Assembly (NCBI RefSeq): GCF_018446385.1
Contig: NC_055991.1
Location: forward strand, 72,978,123 to 73,042,122
From: Zingiber officinale
Taxonomy: Eukaryota; Streptophyta; Magnoliopsida; Zingiberales; Zingiberaceae
DNA: 64,000 nucleotides
Direction of reading: 5' to 3'
Position 1 is the first letter of the stretch. Every line of letters starts with the position of its first letter. Positions 1 through 10,560 of the stretch are shown here, piece by piece. The position numbers and the translations under genes are program-made. The notes under the pieces are model-generated. The model did no database searches. It worked only from the letters and a program-made list of their open reading frames with translations, and was not told where the DNA came from.

Positions 1-1170
1 GTCTCCTCGGAACTTAAAGGAAGCTCAACAGCTGACCGGTCGGATCACGGCGCTGTCCAGATTCATATCCAAATCGTCCGACTGGAGCCTATCGTTCTTC
101 AAGGTGCTTCATCAAGCCATGAAATTCAGTGGGACGCCGAGTACGATTGGGCATTGGAAGAATTGAAGCAATATTTGAACTCCTAGCCTGTATTGGCCAA
201 GCCGGTTGTGGGTGAGCCACTGTGGATTTATCTATCATCCAACGAACATGCCATTGGATCGGCGCTGGTTAGGCAGAACGGCCAAAAGTAGTAGCCTTTA
301 TATTTTTTGAGCCATATATTGAAGGATGCTAAGTCTTGATGCACCGGTCTCGAAAAACTAGAGTACGCTTTGATTCTCGCCGCTCGGAGGATTCGTCCAT
401 ACTTCATAGCACACATAGTCATCGTGCTAACTAACAACACCCTGGGACGAGTCCTCCTCAACCCGGAAGCATCAAGGAGGATAATTAAATGGATGACTGA
501 GCTAAGCGAATTCGATATTCAATATCAACCCCGAGCGACAATCAAGGCTCAAGTCTTGACAGATTTCATCATAGAAGTCCAGAGTGACGAGCTGGCGGTG
601 ACATGGAAGATATTTGTGGATGGATCACCCACTCGACAAGGTAGCAGAATCGGTATATTGCTTATCTCACCTCGGGAGGACCAGATGAAGTTATCCATTC
701 GGTTGTTCTACAGAGCCACTAATAAAGAAGCAGAGTATGAGGCGCTGATAGCTGACCTACAGGCAGCTCGGCATGTGGGAGCAGTTAAGGTCCTCATCCA
801 CTCGGACTCCCAGCTTACCGCCTGGCAGCTATCCGGGACATTAGAGATAAGCAACGCTCGGCTAAGGCTCTATGCGGAGGCTTTTGAGAAGCTAAAAGCC
901 AACTTCCAAAAGGTCATTATACAGAAGATCCCCCGATCGGAGTACCAAGTGGCAGATAAGTTAGCGAAACTAGCCAGTTCGTTGACGTCGATCGTCACAG
1001 GTCAACCGATCGAACAAGTCTCGCTGGTGGCGCATATCGACCGAATGGAAGGAACAACTTTCCTGAACGACTGGAGGACAACTTTGGCGGAGTTTCTGCG
1101 TTCAGGAGCTACACCTGCCGATCTGGAAGAAGCCCGCTTGTTGAAGAAGAGGGTCGGCGGTTCACCTTGA
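1..1170 (+). pseudogene. Tat pol: RT end, RNase H and dual RNase H domain
   Basis: Bases 1-180 read as the thumb/connection end of a gypsy reverse transcriptase. A degraded RNase H core follows, with a stop at about 186 and two adjacent stops at about 290. From 370 to 1170 the frame is open for 266 codons. It carries the second RNase H: a VDGS motif after a tryptophan, an AEYEAL glutamate, an HSDSQL aspartate and a VADKLAKLA aspartate, so the four acidic positions of a DEDD active site are all present. In intact relatives this domain follows the standard RNase H and its role is not fully settled. The integrase follows in another register. Confidence 0.85.
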
Positions 1171-2288
1171 TCAGGGACCAGCTTTACAAAAGAGCCTTCT
1201 CCAGGCCTCTCCTCAAGCGCGTCGAATCGGAAGACGTCGAGTACATTCTGAAGGAGGTGCACCAAGGCTCTTGCGGAGGTCATCTGGGCGGTCGTGCATT
1301 AGCCCATAAGATACTCCTGGCGAGATATTTCTGGCCGAACCTCTAGGAGGATGCTGCTCGGATGGTGGCCATCTGCTTGTCCTGTCGAAGTATCACAACC
1401 TGCCGCACCGAGGAAATGAAGGCGTCGACGATATCATGTCCGTTCGACCAATGGGGCGTGGATATCATTGGACCATTTCCAATGGTGATCGGTCAGTAGA
1501 AGTTCCTTCTTGTCGTGGTCGACTACTTCTCTAAGTGGGTGGATGCCGAGCCACTTGCGAGAATCACCGAGCAGATGATTATCAAATTTATTTGGTAGAA
1601 TATCATTTGCCAGTTCAACATCCCATGCCAACTCGTATATGACAATGGAAGGTAGTTTGCCGATCAGAGGCTCAGAGAGTGGTGCGAAGGCTATGACATC
1701 CAGCAAGCCTTCACCTCTGTGGCCTACTCCTAAGGCAACAGGCAAGCCGAAGTCGCCAATCAGGAGATCTTCAAAATCTTACGCGCTTGGCTCGACCATG
1801 TTGGAGGCAGCTAGGTTGACGAACTCCCCAGCGTGTTATGGGCTCTCTGCACGACCCCAAAGGAGGCGACCGACATAACCCCCTTCCATTTGGTATACAA
1901 TGGCGAAGCAGTTGTCCCCGTGGAGGTCGGAGTAGAATCTGATCGGGTGCAACACTACGACAAAGGAAACGCCGAAAGAAGGCTTATAGAGCTCGACTTG
2001 GTGGACGAAACACAGGCCAAAGCAGCGGTTCGACTAATGACGTACCGACAACGGATGAAACAAAACTAAAATCAGAGAGTGATCCCGAGGTCCTTCTAGG
2101 TCGGCAATCTCGTCTGGAAGAAAGTGAAGCCGATCGATGATGTCACCAAGCTCGAGGCCCATGGGCAGAGCCTTTCAAGGTCGTGCAGAAGCTCTGTTCG
2201 GGTACTTACTATCTAGAGCATGAAGAGGGGAGGCAACTCGAGAGGCCATGGAGTGTGAATTATCTTCAACCCTACACGGCTGGATGAG
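1171..2288 (+). pseudogene. Tat pol: integrase
   Basis: The reading frame contains an HHCC-type zinc-binding region (histidines near 1258-1280, cysteines near 1375-1390). A core follows with WGVDIIGPF (first aspartate, near 1460), VYDNG (second aspartate, near 1640) and QAEVANQEI (glutamate, near 1750), which is the DDE triad that inserts element cDNA into chromosomal DNA. A C-terminal segment ending near 2288 includes a GNLVWKKV-like motif. At least five in-frame stops interrupt it, several looking like TGG-to-TAG or TGG-to-TGA changes, so it is not functional. The end is set by the stop after a YLQPYT-like tail typical of this family. Confidence 0.85.
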
Positions 2289-2381
2289 AGGTGCACAAGT
2301 GAATATCATACCTTGTATATTTTGTATGTCTCTCGAACGCAGGGAAAAATTTGAATATAAAGCGAAGGCCTCTTGAAGTGC

Positions 2382-2945
2382 ATCTCCCTCAACGGTCGAG
2401 CGGTGACCTTAAACCCAAGTTCATATCAATGGTCGAGCGACGACCTTAAGCCCGACTGTACGATAATGGTCGAGCGGCGACCTTAAACCCAGGTCTATAT
2501 CGAGTCTCCATCAATGGTCGAGTGATGACCTAAACACATGTCTCCAACAACGGTCGAGCGACGACCTTAAACCCTTGTCTCCATCGACAGTCGAACGACG
2601 ACTTTAAACCTTTGTCTCCATAGACGGTCGAGCGGCGACCTTAAACGAGCGTCACCAGCAACGGTCGAGCGGTGACCTTAAACGATTGTCTCCATCAGCG
2701 GTCGAGCGGCGACCTTAAACACGTGTCTCCATCAACGGTCGAGCGGCGACCTAAAACCCAGGTCTTTATCAACGGTCGAGCGGCGACCTTAAACTCGAGT
2801 CTTCACATATTCTTCACTAATAGTCGAGCGGTGACCTTAAATCCAGGATCACATCAACGGTCGAGCGGTGACCTTAAACTCGGGTCACATCAATGGTCGA
2901 GTGGTGACCTTAAACCCGAGTCTACGCTCTTCACTGGTCTCGGAT
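2382..2945 (+). repeat. 3' tandem-repeat block of Tat element, about 14 units
   Basis: A core close to GGTCGAGCGGCGACCTTAAA recurs about 14 times with a period of roughly 36-48 bp. The core is well kept while the linker between cores varies in length and sequence. It lies just after the integrase stop and before the antisense ORF, the position where Tat/Ogre elements carry tandem repeats. A single decayed core recurs near 2980. Confidence 0.9.
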
Positions 2946-3278
2946 CAGCATATTGACTCTCCTATCTCCCTCGTTCAGGGTCGAGCGGTCTTCAAAAAGC
3001 TTGAAGTCTTTTGAATATAGTGACCATTCGGCACTATTCTTTGAAATGCTCCTAGGGCTGATCAGAAGTCCGTAGAATCATAATGGAACTCCGGATGCAC
3101 GAGGAGCGGTCAGCTGTATAGATTAATTATGGACGATCGGAGTAATGAGGCCATGAGTTTGCACAATGCTCAAGGAAAAGGGGAGTCGAAGAAACATTCA
3201 AAGAGATAAAACTCATCCGAGTGGACGAATATTCATTAAGACTTCAAAATTTTTTGACATTTTACAGAAATCTCAGTC
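2946..3278. other. Spacer in Tat element
   Basis: There is no convincing ORF. The stretch links the tandem-repeat block to the antisense ORF and shares the GGTCG/CGGTC-rich style of the rest of the Tat element. Confidence 0.5.
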
Positions 3279-4363
3279 TCACTTAAGATAGTCTAGGACA
3301 TCATTAGACAGCGCGACAGTGAGCTTATCACGGCTGATGACACTGCTGGTCAGAGCCACCGGTAGATAGCCACCCTCCTTGAGCTGGTCGATTGTCCCAT
3401 CGATGGCCAGATTAAAAAAGGCGCAGAGCCCGATCAGTGGCCTGCTCATTAAAAGTATTCGAGCAGAGGTAATTCTTCTTCAGGATCTCAGAACAGCTCT
3501 GCTCGGAATCTTGATAGGTCTTCAGGGCCGCTCGGGAGGCCTCTAACTCATCCTTAGCGGTGGCCAGCGCAGTATCCTTGGAGACAAGTTGGTTGCGAAG
3601 GGTCGTTTCTTCGGCCGACCGGCTGTGCTGCTCGGCAACCAGGAAGTCATCACCTTCCTTGAGCTTTTGGGTGAGGGTCCGGACTTCCTTATTCTTCTCC
3701 TTGAGGTCGACAATGGTCCGGTTCTTCCGCACGTTGGTCGACTCGATTTTATTGTCAAAAGTGGTGACCTGTTTATTGAGCCGCTCCAGCATCATGGCCT
3801 GCCCATCGCTCTTGGTCTGTTCGGCCTCGTGCAATTTGTTGCTCTTCTCTAGAGCGACTCAAAGTTTGGCCACCTTGGCGTCTGTTTGTTCTTGAACGGT
3901 GGAGGATTGGCTGCTTAACACTTACAATTGCTTCACTTCCTCCTCCAAAAAAGTGAGCTTGTGGCACATGGCCAGGCTCTCCACCTAGTATTGCAAACAA
4001 CAAAGTGGATATGAGCGTCGAGCGGAAGTAAACTGTGCAAATGTAATAACTTACCCTAGTAGACATCTGGGTATGACTGTTCGCGAGTGCCCCCGGAGGT
4101 ATCACCGCCGCACGGGCACGGGCATCTTCCCATATCTTGGCAAGTGGCCCTCGGATGATGATTTGATGTTTGGGAGCCCGGGACTCGGCGCCAGATTCTT
4201 GCCACTCCTCGGTCGGCAGATGTAGAATCGCCCTAACGTGGCACTAGCCGCTCAGGGTAAACTGTCCAGAAGTGGAACGCTCGGACAGGCGTGATGAAGA
4301 AGTCGACCGGATGCTTGACTTCTTGGTCTTCGACTTTGGTGGCAGGAAGACCACCGGCCGGAT
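3279..4363 (-). pseudogene. Antisense coiled-coil ORF of Tat element
   Basis: Read on the minus strand the segment encodes a charged Lys/Glu/Gln-rich helical protein, with long heptad-like stretches between about 3430 and 3980. This matches the additional antisense ORF known downstream of pol in Tat-clade elements; its function is unknown. Coding similarity appears to continue across 3985-4054 if a 70 bp intron (GTAAGT donor, TAG acceptor) is removed, giving a join within an ...MSTR/VESLAM... context. Damage includes two in-frame stops near 3860 and 3920 and a frameshift in a T-run near 3412. The natural stop is at 3279-3281, after ...NDVLDYLK. The N-terminal end is lost where Sirevirus sequence starts. 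The intron is my inference; the helical composition is seen directly. Confidence 0.65.
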
Positions 4364-4532
4364 GCTTTGACTTTCCTCTCCCCCTTTGGCATAAATCAAA
4401 AAGAATAAGTAGAGAGAAAAAATAGAAGAATATTTTATTTAAATCTAAGCTCCCCCTGAAGGGTAGCACTTAGCTAGGGGTTTCAAAAAGAAAATTAAAT
4501 ATATATTTTCTTTGAAAGACTCTAATACCAAT

Positions 4533-5816
4533 TGTTGGATCGAGAAGCGCTAGAGGGAGGTGAATAGCGCTCATGGCTTTCACGCTTTTCGGAATCGTAT
4601 CAAGTAAATGCACAATGGAATAAGAAAATAAACAAGACACAAAGGTTTACTTGGTTCGGAGCCTTGGGTGAATCCTACTCCAAGGCCCGTGATCATTGAT
4701 CGCTTTTGGTGGGCAATCACTATTAATCCGTAAATCTTTTACACCTTTAAAATACAAGTGCTGAAGTAAAAACTATTATACCAACAATACAAAAGATGAA
4801 GAGAATGGTCGTCAGTTGTCGGAGTAGCAAAGCGCAGTTGAGGCGTTCAGAGCAGCGTACAAGAGCACAAGTTGTTCTGTTTGAGTTCATTTCGAAACTG
4901 CTTCCCGAGGCTCCTTTTTATAGTCTCTGCAAGACTGATCCAGATCCTCAAAATTCGGGATCAGGTTTGACCCGAAGCGGATCGGTCGACCAATCCCCAC
5001 GTTCGATCGACCGATCAGATGATCTCCTCCTCATCCGATCCGCCCGATCTGCTCGCTCCACTTTGATCTGGTCAACTCGTATCTCCGGTTTGGTCAACCG
5101 ATAATCAGGTTTGGTCAACCGATCCCCTGGTGGAGCCCGGTCCACTCGTTGGAAAACTGTCTTGCTGCTTGGGGGTTCGGTCGACCGATCCAAATGCTCG
5201 GTCAACCGATCTCGGTCAGTTCTACCCATACACAAAATGTTAGTCGCCTGCAAAACAGAGTTAGAACATAACAGATAATATATTAGAAAAATAAGTTTGA
5301 CAATCTACGGACTATCCGGTTCTGACTTTAGATTTCCGACCGGAAACCCTAGGTCGAACCGACGTCTACTGTTCCCACTTTCGGGGAGCGCGCCCTCTCC
5401 TACTCCACTCAGGAGAAGTTACCTTTTGCTAGTTTGGTCCTCCAGACCAACTGGGCTTTTTCTGAGCGTCTGATGCTTCCGGTCTTCATGCTGGACGTCC
5501 GGTCCATGATCCGTCCAGACTTTCACCTGGTTTGTGACACTAGGTTTTCAACCTAGGGTTACCGCCCCCCTAGGATTTTTACCGAAGCTCCGACCCACCA
5601 AGATTTTCCGCCTAGGGTTACCACCCCCTAGAACCTAGGGTTATCGCCCCCTAGGGTTTTCCACTTGCCTAATATCAGCTAGGATTTTTGCCTAAGAACC
5701 CTTAGGACTTTCCTGCAAAGCTCATTCAACATATCATATAACAAAATACCTTAACTTTGAACCCTTTGACATAATCAAAACATACGTTCGATCGTCGGAT
5801 GCTTCCTGCATTAACA
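4533..5816 (-). repeat. Sirevirus-like LTR, complete (1,284 bp)
   Basis: The segment begins TGTTGGATCG and ends GCATTAACA on the plus strand, giving TG...CA ends. On its left is a primer-site remnant (TGGTATTAGAG on the minus strand, 4520-4531), so it reads as an LTR of a minus-strand element. The middle (about 4975-5230) carries repeated GGTCGACCGAT and GGTCAACCGAT motifs. Between 5540 and 5670 the motif CCTAGGGTTACCGCCCCCTAGG recurs in degenerate form. Confidence 0.8.
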
Positions 5817-5936
5817 AAGTTAAGTAAGGGGGAATATAAGAAAATTTTTTTTGGAGCATAAGGAAGTTTGTTTTTACTTCATTACAGTTATTCTTATGCT
5901 TAAAAAAAAATTCTTATATTTCCCCTTACTTAACTT
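5817..5936. repeat. Inverted repeat with about 46-49 bp arms
   Basis: The left arm (5817-5865) starts AAGTTAAGTAAGGGGGAATA and the right arm (5891-5936) is its near-perfect reverse complement, ending CCCCTTACTTAACTT. About 25 bp lies between the arms. It replaces nearly all the internal region of the Sirevirus-like element, lying directly between the LTR end and the next primer-site flank. The outer part of the left arm is normal post-LTR internal sequence, since it recurs at about 32965. The palindrome therefore probably arose by an inverted duplication during deletion of the element body. Confidence 0.85.
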
Positions 5937-6101
5937 TGACTTTCCTCTCCCCCTTTGACATAAATAAAAAAGAATAAGTAGAGAGAAAAAATAGAAGAAT
6001 ATTTTATTTAAATCTAAGCTCCTCCTGAAGGGTAGCACTTAGCTAGGGGTTTCAAAAAGAAAATTAAATATATATTTTCTTTAAAAGGCTCTTATACCAA
6101 T

Positions 6102-6953
6102 TGTTGGATCGAAAAGCGCTAGAGGGAGGTGAATAGCACTCATGGCTTTCACGCTTTTCGGAATCATATCGAGTAAATGTACAGCGTAATAAGAAAAGAA
6201 ACAAGACACAAAGACACAAAGGTTTACTTGATTCGGAGCCTTGGGCAACTCCTACTCCAAGGCCCGCGATCATTGATCGCTTTTGGCGGGCAATTACTAT
6301 TAATCCATAAATCTTTTACACCTTTAAAATACAAGTGCTGAAGTAAAGAACTATTATACCAACAATACAAAAGATGAAGAGAATGGTCGTCAGTTGTCGG
6401 AGTAGCAAAGCGCAGTTGAGGCGTTCAGAGCAACGTATAAGAGCACAAGTTGTTCTGTTCGAGTTCATTTCGAAGCTGCTTCCCGAGGCTCCTTTTTATA
6501 GCCTCTGCAAGATTGATCCAGATCCTTGAAACTCGGGATCAGGTTTGACCCGAAGCGGATCTGTCGACCAATCCCCACGTTCGGTCGACCGGTCAGATAA
6601 TCTCCTCCTCATCCGATCAGCCCGATCCGCTCGCTCCACTTTGATCTAGTCAACTCCTATCTCTGGTTTGGTCAACCGATAACCAGGTTCGGTCGACCGA
6701 TCCCCTGGTTGAGCCCGGTCCACTCACTGGAAAACTGTCCTGCTGCTTGGGGGTTCGGTCGACCGATCCAAACGTTTGGTCAACCGATCTCGGTCAGTTC
6801 TACTCCTGCACAAAATGTTAGTCTCCTGCAAAATAGAGTTAGAACATAACATATAATATATTAGAAAAATAAGTTTGACAGTCTTCGGGCTGTCTGGTTC
6901 TAACTTCATATTTCCGACCGGAAACCCTAGGTCGAACCGACGCCTACTGTTCC
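6102..6953 (-). repeat. Sirevirus-like LTR, truncated
   Basis: This is colinear with 4533 to about 5385 (same start TGTTGGATCGA, same GGTCGACC-rich centre). It stops at 6953, where a long copia LTR begins with TGTTTGTTGC. The primer-site remnant lies at 6090-6101. The last third of the LTR is missing here. Confidence 0.8.
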
Positions 6954-9466
6954 TGTTTGTTGCTACACCTGGATTCCGTTCTGTTCCCCTGTATAAAAAT
7001 TTTGTACTAGCACAGAACTTTTCCTAGCTACCCATGTACTCTACTGAAGTTAAACTTGGATTGCAAACGATGTTTAACATTATTAATCCAAATTGCTCTT
7101 CAGAAATTAAACTTGGATTGAAAATGATACTTAACATTTTTACTCTAAGTTTAACCGATGTGATCTTCCTAAGTCAAACCATATTACAGAAGTTGATTAA
7201 ATATCTATTTCAAAGATTGGCTTTCAGGTTAAACATGGCGAGGCACTAGGCCTTCTTGGTTATGGGATCATCCACCACTTCCTAGACAAAGCCTTTCAAA
7301 GAAATTGGATATTTAACTTCTTACAATAACCCTAGGTTTAACTATAGAGACCACAATAGAAACACAAAATCGAAACACAAAATCAAAATACAAAATCGAT
7401 AGCATCAATATGAAACATAAAATTGTTGGCCTCTTGTGTTGGTATTTCAGAATCCATGCAAAGAAAACCAACTAATTAATTCGAAGCGGAAACCATTAAT
7501 TAGTTATACCTTTCTTTGTGGCTAAAGACCTCTTGATCTTCTATTGTATTCCTCTCCTCCCCTTGGGTGTTGTGTGGGCAACAATCTACCAAGATGGAAT
7601 CCACCCAAACCACTTCTTCTCCTCCAAGACTCTCGAGCCACCAAGGGATGCCAAAATAGGAAACTTTCTTCCTCTTCTTCTCCTCCAAGAAACCGACCAC
7701 CAAGTGCTTCTCCTCTTCTTCTTCTTCTTCCTCTCCAAACAACCGGCCACAAGGACCGGCCCTAAGGAAGCAAAAGAGGAGATAAGTCGGGCGTCGCCTA
7801 AGAGAAAGGGAGAAGGGAAGGGGTCGGCCACACCAAGGGATTAGGAAGAGAGGGAACTTAGGTTGTATGTCTCATGAGGCACCCTCTCCTTCTCTTTTAT
7901 AATCCTTGGTCATGGCAAAAAAGGAAAATTTTAAACATAATTAAAACTTTCTTATTTGTGGCCTCCCATTAGAAAGGAAATTTTAATAACAATTAAAATC
8001 TCTCTTTTCTAAATTTCCTTTTGTACATGACAATAAAGGAAAGTTTTAAAATTAATCGCTCTCTTTTAAAACATGTAGACAACTATAAAAAGGAAAGATT
8101 AATTAAAACTTCTCTTTTTAAATCATGGTTACAAAAAAGGAAAGTTTTATAAAAAATTAAAATATCTCTTTTAAACATTATAGATAACTACAAATAAGGA
8201 AAGATTTTAACAAAATTAAAATATCTCTTTAATCTTTTGTATATAGCTATAAAAGGAAAGATTTTTAAAATTTAAAATTCTCTTTTAAAACCATGTGGAT
8301 GGCTATAAAAGGAAATTTTAAAATTAAAATTTCTCTTTTAAATCCATTCATGAATAACTACAAAAGGAAATATTTTAACAAAAAATAAAATCTCCCTTTA
8401 GTTCTAATGGTGTGGCCGGCCTCATTCTTGGACACCAAGAATGGCTTGGCTGGTCACCCCTTGGACTCCAAGCTAATGCTTGGCTGGCCCCCTTTGCTCC
8501 AAGCAAGGATGTGGTCGACCCATTACTTGGGTAAGAAGTGGACTTGGTAGATATAATGATTTATAGAGGCTACAACAGGGACCGAGAGGAGAAATTAATT
8601 TTGGTCTCCCAATGATCTTGAGCTTCCTATGTTCGCCCCGAACATCCAACTCAAGTTCATCAATAATAACTCATACCACTAAAGAGTTATTATTGAACTA
8701 CCGCACCAATCCCAAATTACATTATGGGCTCCTTCTTATCATGAGTGCATTAATCTCCCTGTCTTTAAAATATCGAATGCCCATTAATTAAATGAGTTAC
8801 TGACAAGTCACTTAATTAATATCTAGCTCCAAGAGTAGTACCACTCAACTTCATTATCATGCCGAACTAAGTCCACCTGCAGGGTTTACATGATAATCCT
8901 TATGAGCTCCTCAAGGGGGCATCATTAACCTAGATTACTAGGACACAATTTTCTTCTATAATCAACAACACACCATATAAATAATATCATTTCCCAACTT
9001 ATCGGGCCTATTGATTTATCGAACTAAATCTCACTCATTGATAAATCAAAGAAATAAATACTAATTATACGTGCTTGCTATTATATCGGGATTAAGAGTA
9101 CGCACATCCATAATAACAGAGGTTTTGTTCTTTTATGTAGTCACTATAAAAAGAAACAACCTCAAATGGTTTTGCTCAATACACACATAGTGTACTAGTG
9201 TAATTTTATAGTTAAGATAAACTAATACAAATTACACTACAACCAATCTAATGGTTTGTCCCATTCCATCTTAGCTGTGAGCTATTATTTATAATTTATA
9301 AGGAACTAATAACATGATCTTTTGTGTGGCACCACACACCATATTATCTACAATATAAATTAAATTGATAACTACATTTAACATAAATATAGACATTTGA
9401 CCAATGTGATTCTTATTTTAAAATAAATGTTTACAAAAAGCTAGGCTTTTAGTATACATCGTAACA
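6954..9466 (-). repeat. Copia LTR 1 (2,513 bp)
   Basis: It starts TGTTTGTTGC and ends CATCGTAACA, followed by ATCTCCCACTT, the complement of a polypurine tract. It is therefore the 3' LTR of a minus-strand element. It contains a long series of AAAGGAAA...TTAAAA stretches (7900-8400) and a GGCCGGCC/CCAAG-rich stretch (8400-8530), both recurring in the other LTRs of the array. ORFs here (for example around 7500-7850) are low-complexity reads through CTT/TCC runs. Confidence 0.85.
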
Positions 9467-10560
9467 ATCTCCCACTTATATGAAAAGGCTATGCTACCAT
9501 ATATACTGTCATACATCTGATTTCCATCCTCTCAACATGCCCATCAAAAGCTCTCTCTGGTAAGACCTTAGTGAAAGAATCTGCCAGGTTATCTACTGAT
9601 GTAATCTTGGCGACAACAACCTCTCCTCATATTAGGTGGTACTTGCGCTCTATGTGTTTACTTGCCTTATGGGCTCGTGGTTCCTTCGAGTTTGCTACTG
9701 CACCACTATTATCACAATAAACTGTAATAATTTTGGATAAACCATGAATCACATCTAAGTCCATCATGAAGTTTCTGAGCCATACAGCTTCTATGGCTGC
9801 CTCAGAGGTTGCCACATACTCAGCTTCCATGGTGGAGTCTGAAACGCATTTCTGCTTAACACTCCTCCATTGTTATGGTTCCACCTCATAAAGTAAACAA
9901 AAAACCCCGAGGTCGACTTACTATTGTCCCATTCAGTCTGAATCCACGTAACCTATAGGGAGCAAATTATCTGCCTTGTAAACTAACATATAATCTTTAG
10001 TGCTTATATGCTTTTACGACAGTCCAATGTCCCAGTCCTAGGTTACTTTGATATCTGCTAACCATGCCCACGACAAAACAGATATTCAGTCTCGTACACA
10101 GCATCACATACATTAGGCTTCCTACAGCTAAGGCATAAGGAACTACCTTCATGCCCTTTATCTCTTTTGATGTCTGAGGAGGCATCTCTTTAGATAAGGA
10201 TACTCCATACCGAAAAGGTAAGAAACCTTTCTTGGAGTTTTACACGCTAAAACGAGCAAGGATAGTATTGATGTATGAAGCTTGGGATAAGGACGATATC
10301 CTTTTCTTGCGATCCCTTATTATTTTCATCCCAAGAATATGCCCACATTTGCCCAAGTCCTTCATATCAAAACACTTGGACAACCATACCCTTATGTCTG
10401 ACAATCACTTTGACATTGTTGCCAATGAGCCAAATGTCATCTACGTATAGTACAAGAAATACCACCACGTTTCTATCACTCTTCTTGTATACACAAGCAC
10501 CATCTGGTCACTGAATAAATCCATAAGACTGGATTACTTCATTAAACCGGATGTTCCAAG
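9467..10560 (-). pseudogene. Copia pol: RNase H and reverse transcriptase remnant
   Basis: On the minus strand a copia RNase H end is clear at about 9627-9840 (MEAEYVA start; NSGAVANSKEPRAHKASKHI-type end). The RT/RNase H connection follows at about 9997-10185, and an RT palm remnant with LYVDDI at about 10435-10450. Frames change and stops occur, for example near 9985 and 10190. The domain is cut at 10560 within RT, where an LTR fragment starts. This enzyme would copy the element RNA into DNA; this copy cannot. Confidence 0.8.

Larger units (their letters stand above)
1..4363 (+). mobile_element. Tat-lineage Ty3/gypsy retrotransposon, 3' part
   Basis: In order the segment shows the end of a reverse transcriptase, a gypsy RNase H, a second RNase H of archaeal/plant type, an integrase, a block of about 14 tandem repeats and then an ORF on the opposite strand. 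A second RNase H, 3' tandem repeats and an extra ORF downstream of pol are established traits of the Tat clade (Retand/Ogre/Grande relatives). The 5' half lies outside the window. No 3' LTR follows, because Sirevirus-like sequence begins at about 4364. Several in-frame stops show the copy is inactive. Confidence 0.85.
4364..6953 (-). mobile_element. Sirevirus-like copia, partial concatemer
   Basis: Two LTR copies (4533-5816 and 6102-6953) are each flanked on the left by the same internal piece (4364-4532 and 5937-6101). That piece ends in the complement of a tRNA-Met primer site, reading TGGTATNAGAG on the minus strand. The order internal-LTR-internal-LTR, with only 285 bp between LTRs, indicates a recombined and heavily deleted element with no coding sequence. 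The start TGTTGGATCGA, the GAAGCGCTAGAGGGAGGTGAATAG-like entry and the CpG-rich palindromes in the LTR fit the Sirevirus (SIRE/Maximus) lineage. Confidence 0.75.

Noticed and set aside
2382-2945. Repeat-spacer appearance like a CRISPR array
   Set aside because: The DNA is plant nuclear, cores are imperfect, linkers are related and vary in length, and the block lies inside a Tat element where such repeats are usual.
2672-2956. 94-codon plus-strand ORF
   Set aside because: It only reads through the tandem repeats (recurring SSGDLK), with no independent signal.
7500-7850. Overlapping ORFs on both strands with poly-Glu, poly-Ser or poly-Leu runs
   Set aside because: They read through CTT/TCC-rich tracts of a copia LTR, and no frame is conserved in the other LTR copies.
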